From: a bacterium
Lineage (GTDB): Bacteria; Planctomycetota; SZUA-567
Assembly (NCBI GenBank): GCA_003249795.1
Contig: QKHZ01000177.1
Coordinates: forward strand, 1-43,389
Direction: 5' to 3'
Length of the DNA: 43,389 nucleotides
This document shows, piece after piece, positions 16,514 to 25,012 of the stretch. The notes under the pieces were generated by a model. That model did no database searches. It worked only from the letters and a program-made list of their open reading frames with translations, and was not told the origin of the DNA. Position numbers and translations under genes: made by a program. Numbering within the stretch: position 1 is the first letter of the stretch; every line of letters begins with the position of its first letter.

Positions 16514-17548
16514 ATGCGGCAGTTTATTGCAATCTCACGCATCACGTTTTCAGAAACAGTCCGCCAACCGGTCTATGCGTTGATGCTGACATGCACCTAC
16601 CTCTTTATTGCCCTGACGCCTGCATTTGCTGCCCACATTTTCACGTTTGGCGCAGGCACACAGCTTGAGCAGGCGGCAAACCGCATGGTCGCCGACCTCG
16701 GGTTATCCACGGTTCTGCTTTCAGGTCTTATCTTATCGGTCTTTGCATCATCCAGTGTGATCAGCCGCGAAATCGAAAACAAGACAGCACTGACAATCCT
16801 GAGTAAAAAGGTCAGCCGGATGGGGATGGTTCTTGGCAAATACGCCGGTGTGGCTCTGGCGATTGCGCTGGCAGGCTTCAGCGGCCTGACTTCGGTTATG
16901 CTGATTGTCCGCAGCGGCCCGACCGTTGCTGCCTCTGAAAGAATGGATTACGGCGTACTCGTCGCCATGGCGGCGATTAACATCGGTGCCTGTATATACG
17001 CAACGTTCAGAAACTATTACCGCGGACGTGCCTGGATCGGCAGCTACACCTGTGCGTTTTTGGCGTTGTGCGCAATTGCATTTGTCGGGTTCGCACTGTT
17101 TGACACCAACTACGATCTTGTGTTTATGGCTAAACCCGGCGACGGGCTCAACCACCGGACATACAACCCGCTTGTATGGACAACGTACGACTGGGATGTT
17201 TTCCGGGCCGGAGTCCTGACGATCATGGCAATCCTTGCGCTGACCTCGGTATCAGTCGCGGCCAGCACCCGGTTCAATGCCGGCACGAACTTCGCTATCT
17301 GCGCGATCTTCTTTCTTGGCGGACTGACGAGCGAGTATTTCCATAATCTGTTTCAATCGTCAATTCCGGCAAAGTTATGGTTTATGCTGATGCCGAACAT
17401 GCAACTGTTCTGGATGAGCGAAGCGCTGACGCGTGAGAAGCCGATTCCGAACAGTTACCTGCTGTACTCGGGTGGTTATGCGATCTGTTATATTGTAGCG
17501 ATGCTGTTTTTGGCGTCGTTCCTGTTTCAGAAACGGGATGTTTCATGA
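16514..17548 (+). CDS. ABC-2 type permease, first gene of the SPFH/ATPase operon
   Basis: A 344-residue integral membrane protein with about six to seven helices. The region VISREIENKTALTILSKKVSR just after the second helix is the cytoplasmic coupling element of ABC-2 permeases, followed by GKYAGVALAIAL. The best guess is the membrane half of an exporter whose ATPase is the gene at 23842. A second, larger permease lies at 25013, so the complex could be a heterodimer. The stop overlaps the next start by 4 nt (ATGA). The substrate is unknown. Confidence 0.85.
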   Translation: MRQFIAISRITFSETVRQPVYALMLTCTYLFIALTPAFAAHIFTFGAGTQLEQAANRMVADLGLSTVLLSGLILSVFASSSVISREIENKTALTILSKKVSRMGMVLGKYAGVALAIALAGFSGLTSVMLIVRSGPTVAASERMDYGVLVAMAAINIGACIYATFRNYYRGRAWIGSYTCAFLALCAIAFVGFALFDTNYDLVFMAKPGDGLNHRTYNPLVWTTYDWDVFRAGVLTIMAILALTSVSVAASTRFNAGTNFAICAIFFLGGLTSEYFHNLFQSSIPAKLWFMLMPNMQLFWMSEALTREKPIPNSYLLYSGGYAICYIVAMLFLASFLFQKRDVS

Positions 17549-19554
17549 TGAACGAACTCAACAATCAGGATTTTTCACACAAACCGGCCAAACGCCTTGA
17601 TGCCGGACGGGCAGAAATGCTTGCATTGGGCGGACTGGGACTGCAGGGGATGTGCACGCTGGTCTGTCTGCTGTTTTCATGGCTGACCCAATCGGCGGCG
17701 TATGGGTTATTACGCTGGCAGGCGGCTCTCGGGATTCTGGTCTGGTTCTTGACATGGATTCAATTGCGTCTTCGCCGTCTGGCACGGGACGAGCGGCTGG
17801 ATCTGGAAGAAGCGGAGCGTCGCCGCCGGGCACAGGGCATGCAGGCGCTGTTCCAGAACGCGGAAGAAGGCCTTGCCGCCCGCAACCTGCGCCATATGGA
17901 AACAATCCTTGCTCCAATTGCCAGCGTACTTCTTGCGCTGGGACTCTTGGCTCCATTCGGCCTGTTCCTGCTTCGCGGTGCGCCGTGGTCGCTTGCAGCA
18001 ACAAACCTTAGATCAGATTTCCTTTTGCCTGCGATTGTTGGCGGTTTATTTGTCGCGTTCAGTCTGTTCCTTCTTGGAATGTATGCGGCTGGCATGGCAC
18101 GTGAATCCGCGTGGCGGCTTCTGCGTGCGGGTGCCGGTTACAGTCTAACGACTGCATTTGCAGGGCTCATCACCGGCCTTGCTTTTACATTAATTACACA
18201 GGGCTGGCTTGCAACAACCCCCGACACCGTTGTCTGCGCCGTTGTCATGGCTTGGATGACCCTTCACGCGATCGAGATTCTGATCAACTTCGTGCTGGAC
18301 TTTTACCGGCCGCGCGTTGCTGGAACCGAAAACCGCCCGGGCTACGACTCACGCCTGTCAGGCCTGTTTGCAGAGCCGCAGGGGATTTTCCATACCTTCG
18401 CCCACACACTTGACTACCAGTTCGGGTTCAAGGTTTCAGACACCTGGTTTTTCCGGTTCCTTGAAAAAGCGTTCATGCCGCTGGTTCTGATCCAGCTCAC
18501 GCTGTTCTACCTGCTTTCCTGCTTTGTCGTTGTCCGCCCGGGCGAAGCTGCGCTGATCGAGCGCTGGGGCGCGCCGCTGGGAGTCCGCACACTTCCTGAA
18601 AATGACGGAGACTGGGACAAACTACCGACACCGCTGAAGGCAGGCCTTCACATCAAACTGCCCTGGCCGATTGAAACCGCACGGATCATGAACCAGGAAA
18701 AAATCTCGAACATGACCATCGGCTACCATGTCGAAAACGAAGCCGATGCGAAAGCCAAAGAAGAAAAGCTCCGAACGACGGTTGTCACGTGGGACACGGT
18801 TCATGTCAAAGATGAAAACCAGTACCTGATGCCACTGCCTGCCGCCCAGTCAAAAGAAGGCAGCGACAGTCAGGTGGATGCGCTGCTGCTTTCGGGCGAA
18901 TTCCGGATTGAATACCGCATCGGCAACGATACCGGCGATGTCTACCGTTACTGCTATCGTTTCCAAAACCCCGAAGAAACAATCAAGACGATTTTCCAGC
19001 GCGAGGTGACCGCCTTCCTTGCCGGTGCCGACTTCTGGGATATTTTGGCCCAGAAACCGGAAGAAACCCGCAACGCACTACAGGCGCGGCTCTCAAAATC
19101 ATTACATGATTCCGGGCTGGGAATTGAACTTCTGTTCCTCGGCATCAGCAACCTCCACCCGCCGGCCGGTGATGTCGGCAAGTCCTATCAGGAAGTAATT
19201 GCAAGCGGTCAGCAGAAAGAGACCGAGATCCACACCGGCTGGATCGACGCCAACGAAATCGTCGGGCTCGCCCCGAGTGAAGCGGACAAGATCCGCAAAG
19301 CGGCCGAGGCCGACAGCTTCGGCGTTACAGTCATGGCCGAAAAGCAGGCCGACTGGTTCCGCTCGCACGAGAAAGCGCTTGCTGCCGCACCGTCGTCACA
19401 CCTGCTCCGTCTGCGGATGCGGATGCTGGAAGAGGCGCTGATGAATGCACGCAAGATCATGGCGCCGCGCGACACACTCGTCATTATGGATGACACCAAG
19501 ACGGTCTCGCCGATGAATATAGAAAAAGCGATTGTTCGGGAAGCGACCAAATAA
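17545..19554 (+). CDS. Polytopic membrane protein fused to an SPFH/HflK-like domain
   Basis: A 669-residue fusion. Residues 1-305 carry about six hydrophobic helices (near 26-50, 52-75, 119-145, 158-182, 194-218, 227-253), with charged cytoplasmic stretches such as RRLARDERLDLEEAERRRRA. A seventh helix (about 308-329) leads into FVVVRPGEAALIERWG, the start of an SPFH/Band 7 domain as in HflK. The SPFH part continues with FRIEYRIGNDTGDVYRYCY and an Ala/Glu/Lys-rich helix to the C-terminus. HflK is normally about 400 residues with one helix, so the N-terminal membrane domain is extra. Two ATG codons lie side by side (17545, 17548). SPFH proteins build large membrane cages; no ftsH is nearby. 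Confidence 0.85.
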   Translation: MMNELNNQDFSHKPAKRLDAGRAEMLALGGLGLQGMCTLVCLLFSWLTQSAAYGLLRWQAALGILVWFLTWIQLRLRRLARDERLDLEEAERRRRAQGMQALFQNAEEGLAARNLRHMETILAPIASVLLALGLLAPFGLFLLRGAPWSLAATNLRSDFLLPAIVGGLFVAFSLFLLGMYAAGMARESAWRLLRAGAGYSLTTAFAGLITGLAFTLITQGWLATTPDTVVCAVVMAWMTLHAIEILINFVLDFYRPRVAGTENRPGYDSRLSGLFAEPQGIFHTFAHTLDYQFGFKVSDTWFFRFLEKAFMPLVLIQLTLFYLLSCFVVVRPGEAALIERWGAPLGVRTLPENDGDWDKLPTPLKAGLHIKLPWPIETARIMNQEKISNMTIGYHVENEADAKAKEEKLRTTVVTWDTVHVKDENQYLMPLPAAQSKEGSDSQVDALLLSGEFRIEYRIGNDTGDVYRYCYRFQNPEETIKTIFQREVTAFLAGADFWDILAQKPEETRNALQARLSKSLHDSGLGIELLFLGISNLHPPAGDVGKSYQEVIASGQQKETEIHTGWIDANEIVGLAPSEADKIRKAAEADSFGVTVMAEKQADWFRSHEKALAAAPSSHLLRLRMRMLEEALMNARKIMAPRDTLVIMDDTKTVSPMNIEKAIVREATK

Positions 19555-19625
19555 GGATATTCACAATATCAAAACTTCAGCCGGTATTTGCAACCCCCAA
19601 ACCGGCAGAGATGAGGAGACTTGAA

Positions 19626-20522
19626 GTGAAACGAAATAGATGGACTATCGCGGTTGCCGCACTCATTGTCGTAATGCTTCTACTTTACACATTCTGCTTT
19701 ACGGTTCAGGCAAACACCGTCGCCGTCGTAAAGACGCTCGGACAAATTACCAGCGTTCGCACAGAAGCCGGACTCTATGGCAAGTGGCCTTGGCCGATCC
19801 AGTCTGTCCAGACTATCGATGCACGTGAACGTCAGCTCAGTGTCATCGGTAAAGAAATCCCGACACGCGACGAGAAAAACATCATCGTGACCGTCGTCGC
19901 AGCCTGGAAGGTAACCGATGCCGAGAAATTCGTCACCCGTCTCGGCGATGACAAATCCGCGGAGACCAAACTCTCCAGCCGAATTGAAGACGCCCGCTCA
20001 CGCGTGATCAAAACCGTGAACCTTGGCGACATCATCACAGTTGATCCCAAGCAGGCTGAAAACTTCAACGCCTTCCACAACAGCCTTCTCAAATCAATCC
20101 GCGACGGGCTGCAAGATGCTGATTACGGCATTGATGTCACCCACCTGTGGATTCCCTCAATCGCCTTCCCACCCAGCGTTACGGAAAAGGTTTTCGCGCG
20201 CATGACGCAGGAACGCAAACGCAAGTCCGAGAAAACAATCAAGGAAGGCAAGAACGAAGCCAATATGATCCGCAATCAGGCGCAGCTGCAACAAGCCAAG
20301 ATGCTGGCGAATGCAAACGCCGACGCCATCGCCATCCGCGGTCAGGGTGAAGCGGCGGCAGCCGAGTTTTATAAAGTCTTTAAAGAAAATCCGGAACTGG
20401 CCAACACATTGCGCAAGCTGGATGCACTGAAAGAAATCCTGCAGAAACGCGCAACCGTAGTTCTTCCGTCCGATGCGCCGCTGGACTCGCTGCTGCCGCC
20501 AAGTCCGCAAGAAAAGCAGTAA
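19626..20522 (+). CDS. HflC-like SPFH domain protein
   Basis: A 298-residue single-helix membrane protein. The helix WTIAVAALIVVMLLLYTFCFTV is followed by an SPFH domain (NTVAVVKTLGQI, then GLYGKWPWPIQSVQTIDARERQL, split here as GLYGKWPWPIQ and IDARERQL) closely resembling HflC, with the typical RVIKTVNLGDI region and a long Ala/Gln helix. The end, LRKLDALKEILQKRATVVLP, matches HflC as well. I choose GTG 19626 because AGGAG (19614-19618) lies 7 nt upstream; an ATG at 19611 is the alternative. In Escherichia coli HflK and HflC form a cage around FtsH; here the partners are two other SPFH proteins and a metal ATPase. Confidence 0.85.
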   Translation: MKRNRWTIAVAALIVVMLLLYTFCFTVQANTVAVVKTLGQITSVRTEAGLYGKWPWPIQSVQTIDARERQLSVIGKEIPTRDEKNIIVTVVAAWKVTDAEKFVTRLGDDKSAETKLSSRIEDARSRVIKTVNLGDIITVDPKQAENFNAFHNSLLKSIRDGLQDADYGIDVTHLWIPSIAFPPSVTEKVFARMTQERKRKSEKTIKEGKNEANMIRNQAQLQQAKMLANANADAIAIRGQGEAAAAEFYKVFKENPELANTLRKLDALKEILQKRATVVLPSDAPLDSLLPPSPQEKQ

Positions 20523-20579
20523 CGGCATCCGCAATATTTTATTGATATGAAAAATCATCATAGATGAGGCATAAAAGCC

Positions 20580-21869
20580 ATGACGGAACACGACCATAAC
20601 GACAACGATACGCCGACGCCCCCGTCCGGGGAGGATGGGCACAAGCATGATGAAAACTGCTCATGCGGCTGCGGCGGGCAGAACAATGCGGATCAATCCG
20701 CACCTGCATCGAATAGCCCTATCACCCATAAGCATGACCATGAGAATGCCCCGAGTTGCTCCTGCTGCTCCGGCGGAGATGACTCGGAAGAATCGCTTGC
20801 GGTAATTGAAGAAGATCCGGCTCTGCGCAGTTTGAACAAGGCACTGGGAGCAAGTTTTCTGGCGCTGAAGCTACTCATGATCGGCATGATTGCGCTGTTT
20901 TTCATCACACGCGTCACCTTTGTCCAGCAGGGGAGTATCGGTTTAAAACGCCAGTTCGGAAAATATCTCCGAGAAAAATCCGGCGCCATTAAAATCTATG
21001 AACCAGGTTCTCTTGTTTTCGTATGGCCGGAGCCGATTGAAACGCTCGAAAAGCTGCCCCAGAGCCGAGTAATGACGCTGAAGCTGAAGACGGAATTCTG
21101 GCCGGAACTTCCTGCAGACGCCGCGATCAAAAGCAAGGACCTTCCGGAGAAACCGACCCTTGCCCCGGGCAAAGACGGTTACGCACTCACCGGTGATCTG
21201 AACATCCTGCACTGCCAGTGGACAGTCAACTATCGCATCGCCGATGTTGAACGCTATCTGTTGCAGTCGCAGCAACCGGAAGAGGTCTTGCGAGTTTCCG
21301 TTCAGGCTGCGATCTTAAAGTGCATCGCCGCAGTCTCGGTCGATGATGCCTTCTATCGCCGCACGGGTGAATTATTTGATATGATCAACCGCACGGCACG
21401 GGAAATGATGCAGGACAATGACAGCCTTGCCCTCTGCGGTATCGAAGTGATCAACATCACATCCGACGACATCCGCCCGCCCGGGCAGGCGCAGCGAGCG
21501 TTCAGTGCCATAACCGGCGCGCTCAGCGAAAAAACGAAGCTCATTGATGAAGCGCGCAAATTCGCCGACATCATGGAAGTCGAGGCCAAAGGCGAAGCCG
21601 ACCGCATCCGCAAGGAAGCTGAAGGAACCTCGCGCCTAATTATCAGCCGAGCCAAAGGTGACAGCCAGCGTCTTCAGGATCTGCTTGCGAAGTTCCCGAA
21701 CGATCCCAAAGGGCTTGAAGTATACATGATGCAATACAAATATGACCAGCTCAAGGCGATCCTGCTGAAGGCCAAGCGCTACATCCTTCCGCCGGGAAAG
21801 AACTGGCTGATGGTTTCCCCTGCCCCGCAGGATTATCTTGACGCAGACGAACAGAACAGTACGAACTAG
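20580..21869 (+). CDS. SPFH domain protein with His/Cys-rich N-terminal tail
   Basis: A 429-residue protein. The first 75 residues are disordered and very rich in His, Cys and Asp, with seven His (in HDH, GHKH, THKHDH) and six Cys in the clusters CSCGCGG and CSCCSGG. This is a probable metal-binding tail. One membrane helix (about 97-118, LALKLLMIGMIALFFITRV) leads into an SPFH domain (FVQQGSIGLKRQFGKYL). The C-terminal half has the EAKGEADRIRKEAEG helix typical of flotillin and HflK proteins. By analogy with HflK topology, the tail should be in the cytoplasm and the SPFH domain outside. It stops 11 nt before the P-type ATPase, which lacks its own metal-binding domain. Confidence 0.85.
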   Translation: MTEHDHNDNDTPTPPSGEDGHKHDENCSCGCGGQNNADQSAPASNSPITHKHDHENAPSCSCCSGGDDSEESLAVIEEDPALRSLNKALGASFLALKLLMIGMIALFFITRVTFVQQGSIGLKRQFGKYLREKSGAIKIYEPGSLVFVWPEPIETLEKLPQSRVMTLKLKTEFWPELPADAAIKSKDLPEKPTLAPGKDGYALTGDLNILHCQWTVNYRIADVERYLLQSQQPEEVLRVSVQAAILKCIAAVSVDDAFYRRTGELFDMINRTAREMMQDNDSLALCGIEVINITSDDIRPPGQAQRAFSAITGALSEKTKLIDEARKFADIMEVEAKGEADRIRKEAEGTSRLIISRAKGDSQRLQDLLAKFPNDPKGLEVYMMQYKYDQLKAILLKAKRYILPPGKNWLMVSPAPQDYLDADEQNSTN

Positions 21870-21880
21870 TAGGGGGTAGC

Positions 21881-23845
21881 ATGAGCAGCATTTCCGTCAT
21901 TGCAGAACAAGAAAACGAGCAGGTTGCGCCCAACCAGCGTTCTAACGCGGTCTGGCTTTTCGCCACGTTTGTAGGCGGTGCGTTTATCCTGAACTCCTAT
22001 CTGTCATACTATACCTATGAATCGGCTCTACCGAAAGACGAGAAGATCATATCGAGTCTTTGCGCCCTGATCGGTGCGATCCTGCTATCGGCGCCCCTCG
22101 TTGTCCGCAGTCTGAAAAATATTCTGCAAAACAGGCTCCATATGGCAGAACTAGCAAGCCTTGCTGTCCTTGCCTGTTTTGCAGTCGGCAAATATCAGGA
22201 AGCCGGGCTTGTCGCGTTTTTCCTGATGATGGCAGAACTTCTGGAAAGCAGGACGGCTTTGGGCGCACGCGCTGCAGTTGAAGGCCTGATCCGCCTGACA
22301 CCGAAAGAAGCGCACCGTTTATCAGAAGACGGTTCCGAGAGTGACGTCTCTGTCGACAAACTTGCCCCGAAAGACCGCGTCCGAATTCGTCCGGGCGAAA
22401 ACATGCCGATTGACGGAGTGATCCGTTCCGGTGAGTCCGCGATTAATGAAGCGAATGTCACGGGTGAAAGCCTTCCGGCTGACAAGCGCTCCGGCGACAT
22501 CGTATATGCCGGTACAATCAACCTGACCGGTGTGATCGAAGTCGAAGTCACCCGCGTCGGTGCAGACACGACTCTCGGTAAAGTTCACGATCTGATTCTG
22601 CAAGCGGAAGCAACGCGCCTGCCGCTCATGCGGCTCATCGACCGGAACGTGCAGTGGTACACGCCGACGATCCTGATGATTGCCGCCGCGATCCTTTTCT
22701 TCACTAAAAGCGTCGACAACGCGATTACCGCAATCGTCGTTGCCTGCCCATGCGCGCTGGTTCTGGCAACCCCTACGGCGATGGTTGCAGGGCTGACCTG
22801 TGCTGCACGCCTCGGCATCCTGATCAAAAATGTCTCGCACCTGGAACTGGCCGGAACAATCAACGCGATCCTGTTTGACAAAACAGGTACCCTGACAACC
22901 GGTGAGCTTACGGTCTCGCGCCTTGCGCCAATTGAAGATGTTTCCGCAGAAGACCTGCTCCGCACAGCAGCATCAGCTGACCGCCACTCAAACCACCCGG
23001 CTGCGCGCGCACTACTGCGTGTAGCGAAAGACGCCTCGGTTCAACTGGCTGAACCCAAAGACATGACCGAGTTCTCCGGTAAAGGTGTCCGTGGAACGCT
23101 CGACGGCGAAGTCATCCGCGTCGGCCGTCGCACCTGGCTTGAGGCTGAAGGCATTGATCTTGCGGGAGTCCCGGAGCAGAAACTCGGCGTGGAAGAAGGC
23201 TACTCCACGATTTATGTCGCACGCGGCTCCTCCTGCATCGGCTGGATCGGACTAATGGACCGCACCCGCCCTGAAGCGCGGATGGCCACAGAAAGCCTAC
23301 TGGACTGCGGCGTACGCAATTTGACAATGGTTACCGGTGACCGCTGGGGCGTAGCCCGTCGCGTTGCCTCAGAACTCGGCTGCACAGACGTACAGGCTGA
23401 ATGCCTGCCGGAGCAAAAACTGCATATCGTCGAATCCCTCCAGAAAAAAGGGTTGCGGGTTGCGGTGATTGGTGACGGTGTCAACGACGCGCCCGCGCTT
23501 GCAGCAGGCGACTTGGGTATTGCCATGGGTGCAGCCGGTAACGATATCGCAATCCACTCCGCATCCATCGCGCTGATGTCCAACGACCTCGGTCGTCTTC
23601 CGTTCCTGATCCGCTTGAGCCGCCACGTGCGCCGGATTGTCATCCAGAATCTTCTGTTCGGCGGATTCCTTGTTGCCGCAGGGCTTGTGGCGGCGGGCAT
23701 GGGCTGGCTCAGCCCGGTTGTCGCTGCGATCATCCATAACCTCGGCAGTTTCCTTGTCATCTTTAACTCTGCGCGTATTGTCCGGTTTGGTGAAGAGATC
23801 CAGCCGCATGCGCCTCTCGACAGCACCGGAGGCATATCCGCATGA
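21881..23845 (+). CDS. P1B-type (heavy-metal) ATPase without N-terminal metal-binding domain
   Basis: A 654-residue metal-transporting ATPase with eight predicted helices. The membrane metal site CPCALVLATPTA (Cys289, Cys291) defines class P1B. The actuator loop is NVTGESLP (TGES at 194-197), the phosphorylation motif is DKTGTLTTG with Asp333, the nucleotide-binding HP motif is SNHPAARAL, and the hinge is GDGVNDAPAL. It lacks a GMxCxxC domain and starts just before helix 1, so it is shorter than CopA or ZntA. Helix 8 reads IIHNLGSFLVIFNSARI, with neither the Asp of Zn exporters nor the MxxSS of Cu exporters, so the metal cannot be assigned. It overlaps the ABC ATPase by 4 nt. Confidence 0.93.
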   Translation: MSSISVIAEQENEQVAPNQRSNAVWLFATFVGGAFILNSYLSYYTYESALPKDEKIISSLCALIGAILLSAPLVVRSLKNILQNRLHMAELASLAVLACFAVGKYQEAGLVAFFLMMAELLESRTALGARAAVEGLIRLTPKEAHRLSEDGSESDVSVDKLAPKDRVRIRPGENMPIDGVIRSGESAINEANVTGESLPADKRSGDIVYAGTINLTGVIEVEVTRVGADTTLGKVHDLILQAEATRLPLMRLIDRNVQWYTPTILMIAAAILFFTKSVDNAITAIVVACPCALVLATPTAMVAGLTCAARLGILIKNVSHLELAGTINAILFDKTGTLTTGELTVSRLAPIEDVSAEDLLRTAASADRHSNHPAARALLRVAKDASVQLAEPKDMTEFSGKGVRGTLDGEVIRVGRRTWLEAEGIDLAGVPEQKLGVEEGYSTIYVARGSSCIGWIGLMDRTRPEARMATESLLDCGVRNLTMVTGDRWGVARRVASELGCTDVQAECLPEQKLHIVESLQKKGLRVAVIGDGVNDAPALAAGDLGIAMGAAGNDIAIHSASIALMSNDLGRLPFLIRLSRHVRRIVIQNLLFGGFLVAAGLVAAGMGWLSPVVAAIIHNLGSFLVIFNSARIVRFGEEIQPHAPLDSTGGISA

Positions 23846-25011
23846 GTGCCAATCCCGTCATTCAGACATTCGAGTTGAGCAAACTGTACCACCACCCGTT
23901 TTTCAAATGGATGGTCAGCGCCTACGCGCTTGATTCGTTGACATTTCAGGTGGAACCCGGAACGGTTCACGGTCTGCTCGGACCCAATGGCAGCGGGAAA
24001 AGCACAACCATCAAACTCGTCCTCGGGCTGATTTTCCCGACCGATGGACACGCCAGCATTTTCGGCAAGCGCCCCGACGACATTTCGGTCAAAAGCCGTC
24101 TAGGATTTTTGCCGGAAGAAACTTATCTCTACCGGTTCCTTGACGCGGAAGAAACACTCGACTTTTACGGCCGCCTGTTTTCATTATCATCAAGAGAACG
24201 TAAGCACCGAATTGACGCGCTTCTTGATTTAACCGGCCTTCGCGCGGAACGCCACCGTCCGCTTGCGGAATATTCAAAAGGCATGTTGCGGCGGATCGGA
24301 ATTGCACAATCGCTGATTAACGATCCGGAACTGGTCATCTTTGACGAACCGACAACCGGGCTCGACCCGATCGGTACACGCGACATCAAAGACCTGATTC
24401 TTGAGCTGAAGTCAAAAGGCAAAACCGTCCTGCTCTCCAGTCACCTTCTGGCTGACGTGGAAGATGTCTGCGACAACGTCAGTATCCTCTACGGCGGCGT
24501 TCTTCAGGCTGACGGACCGATGACAACGCTGCTTCAACAGAACAACCTCACGCAAATTACAGCCGAGATGGATGAGGCAACCAAGCGCGAAGTTGTCGAG
24601 CTCATCCGCAAGCGGAGCAACAATCAAAGCGAAATCAAAGTTTCGCCGCCGAAGATCCGGCTTGAAAACCTGTTTATGCAGATTGTCGAGTCCGCCCACA
24701 GTGAAAACATGGCGACCAGCGGCGTCGGCACAAGCTCCGGCCGTCTTGATTTTCTTTCGCAAACAGCAGAACCCGGTATCCTTGACAAGCTTCAGCAAGA
24801 ATCACCCACCGCCTCCGCAATGATGAATAAATCTCAACCGGTTGCCGCCGAGGCGATGCCCTCATCCGCGAGCCTTGACGCCCTAGTTGCCGACGAGGAT
24901 GAGGAGGACGACAGTGACTGGGATGAGGACGAAGAGGATTCTTCTCTGGTCGAACCAATCAAGCCCAATACGTCACTGCTTGACAAACTCACGCAGGAGA
25001 ACGACGTCTGA
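23842..25011 (+). CDS. ABC transporter ATP-binding protein with long acidic tail
   Basis: A 389-residue ATPase subunit. Walker A LLGPNGSGKSTT, signature EYSKGMLRRIGIAQ, Walker B LVIFDEPTTGLDP and LLSSHLLADVED are present within the first 230 residues. The remaining 160 residues are unlike the family: polar, then a strongly acidic run (about 350-368, mostly Asp and Glu) and two copies of an LDKLxQE motif (LDKLQQE at about 314, LDKLTQE at about 380). The tail may bind a partner or metal. It starts in the P-type ATPase stop (ATGA) and ends 1 nt before the permease start, so all are translationally linked. Confidence 0.92.
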   Translation: MSANPVIQTFELSKLYHHPFFKWMVSAYALDSLTFQVEPGTVHGLLGPNGSGKSTTIKLVLGLIFPTDGHASIFGKRPDDISVKSRLGFLPEETYLYRFLDAEETLDFYGRLFSLSSRERKHRIDALLDLTGLRAERHRPLAEYSKGMLRRIGIAQSLINDPELVIFDEPTTGLDPIGTRDIKDLILELKSKGKTVLLSSHLLADVEDVCDNVSILYGGVLQADGPMTTLLQQNNLTQITAEMDEATKREVVELIRKRSNNQSEIKVSPPKIRLENLFMQIVESAHSENMATSGVGTSSGRLDFLSQTAEPGILDKLQQESPTASAMMNKSQPVAAEAMPSSASLDALVADEDEEDDSDWDEDEEDSSLVEPIKPNTSLLDKLTQENDV

Positions 25012-25012
25012 G

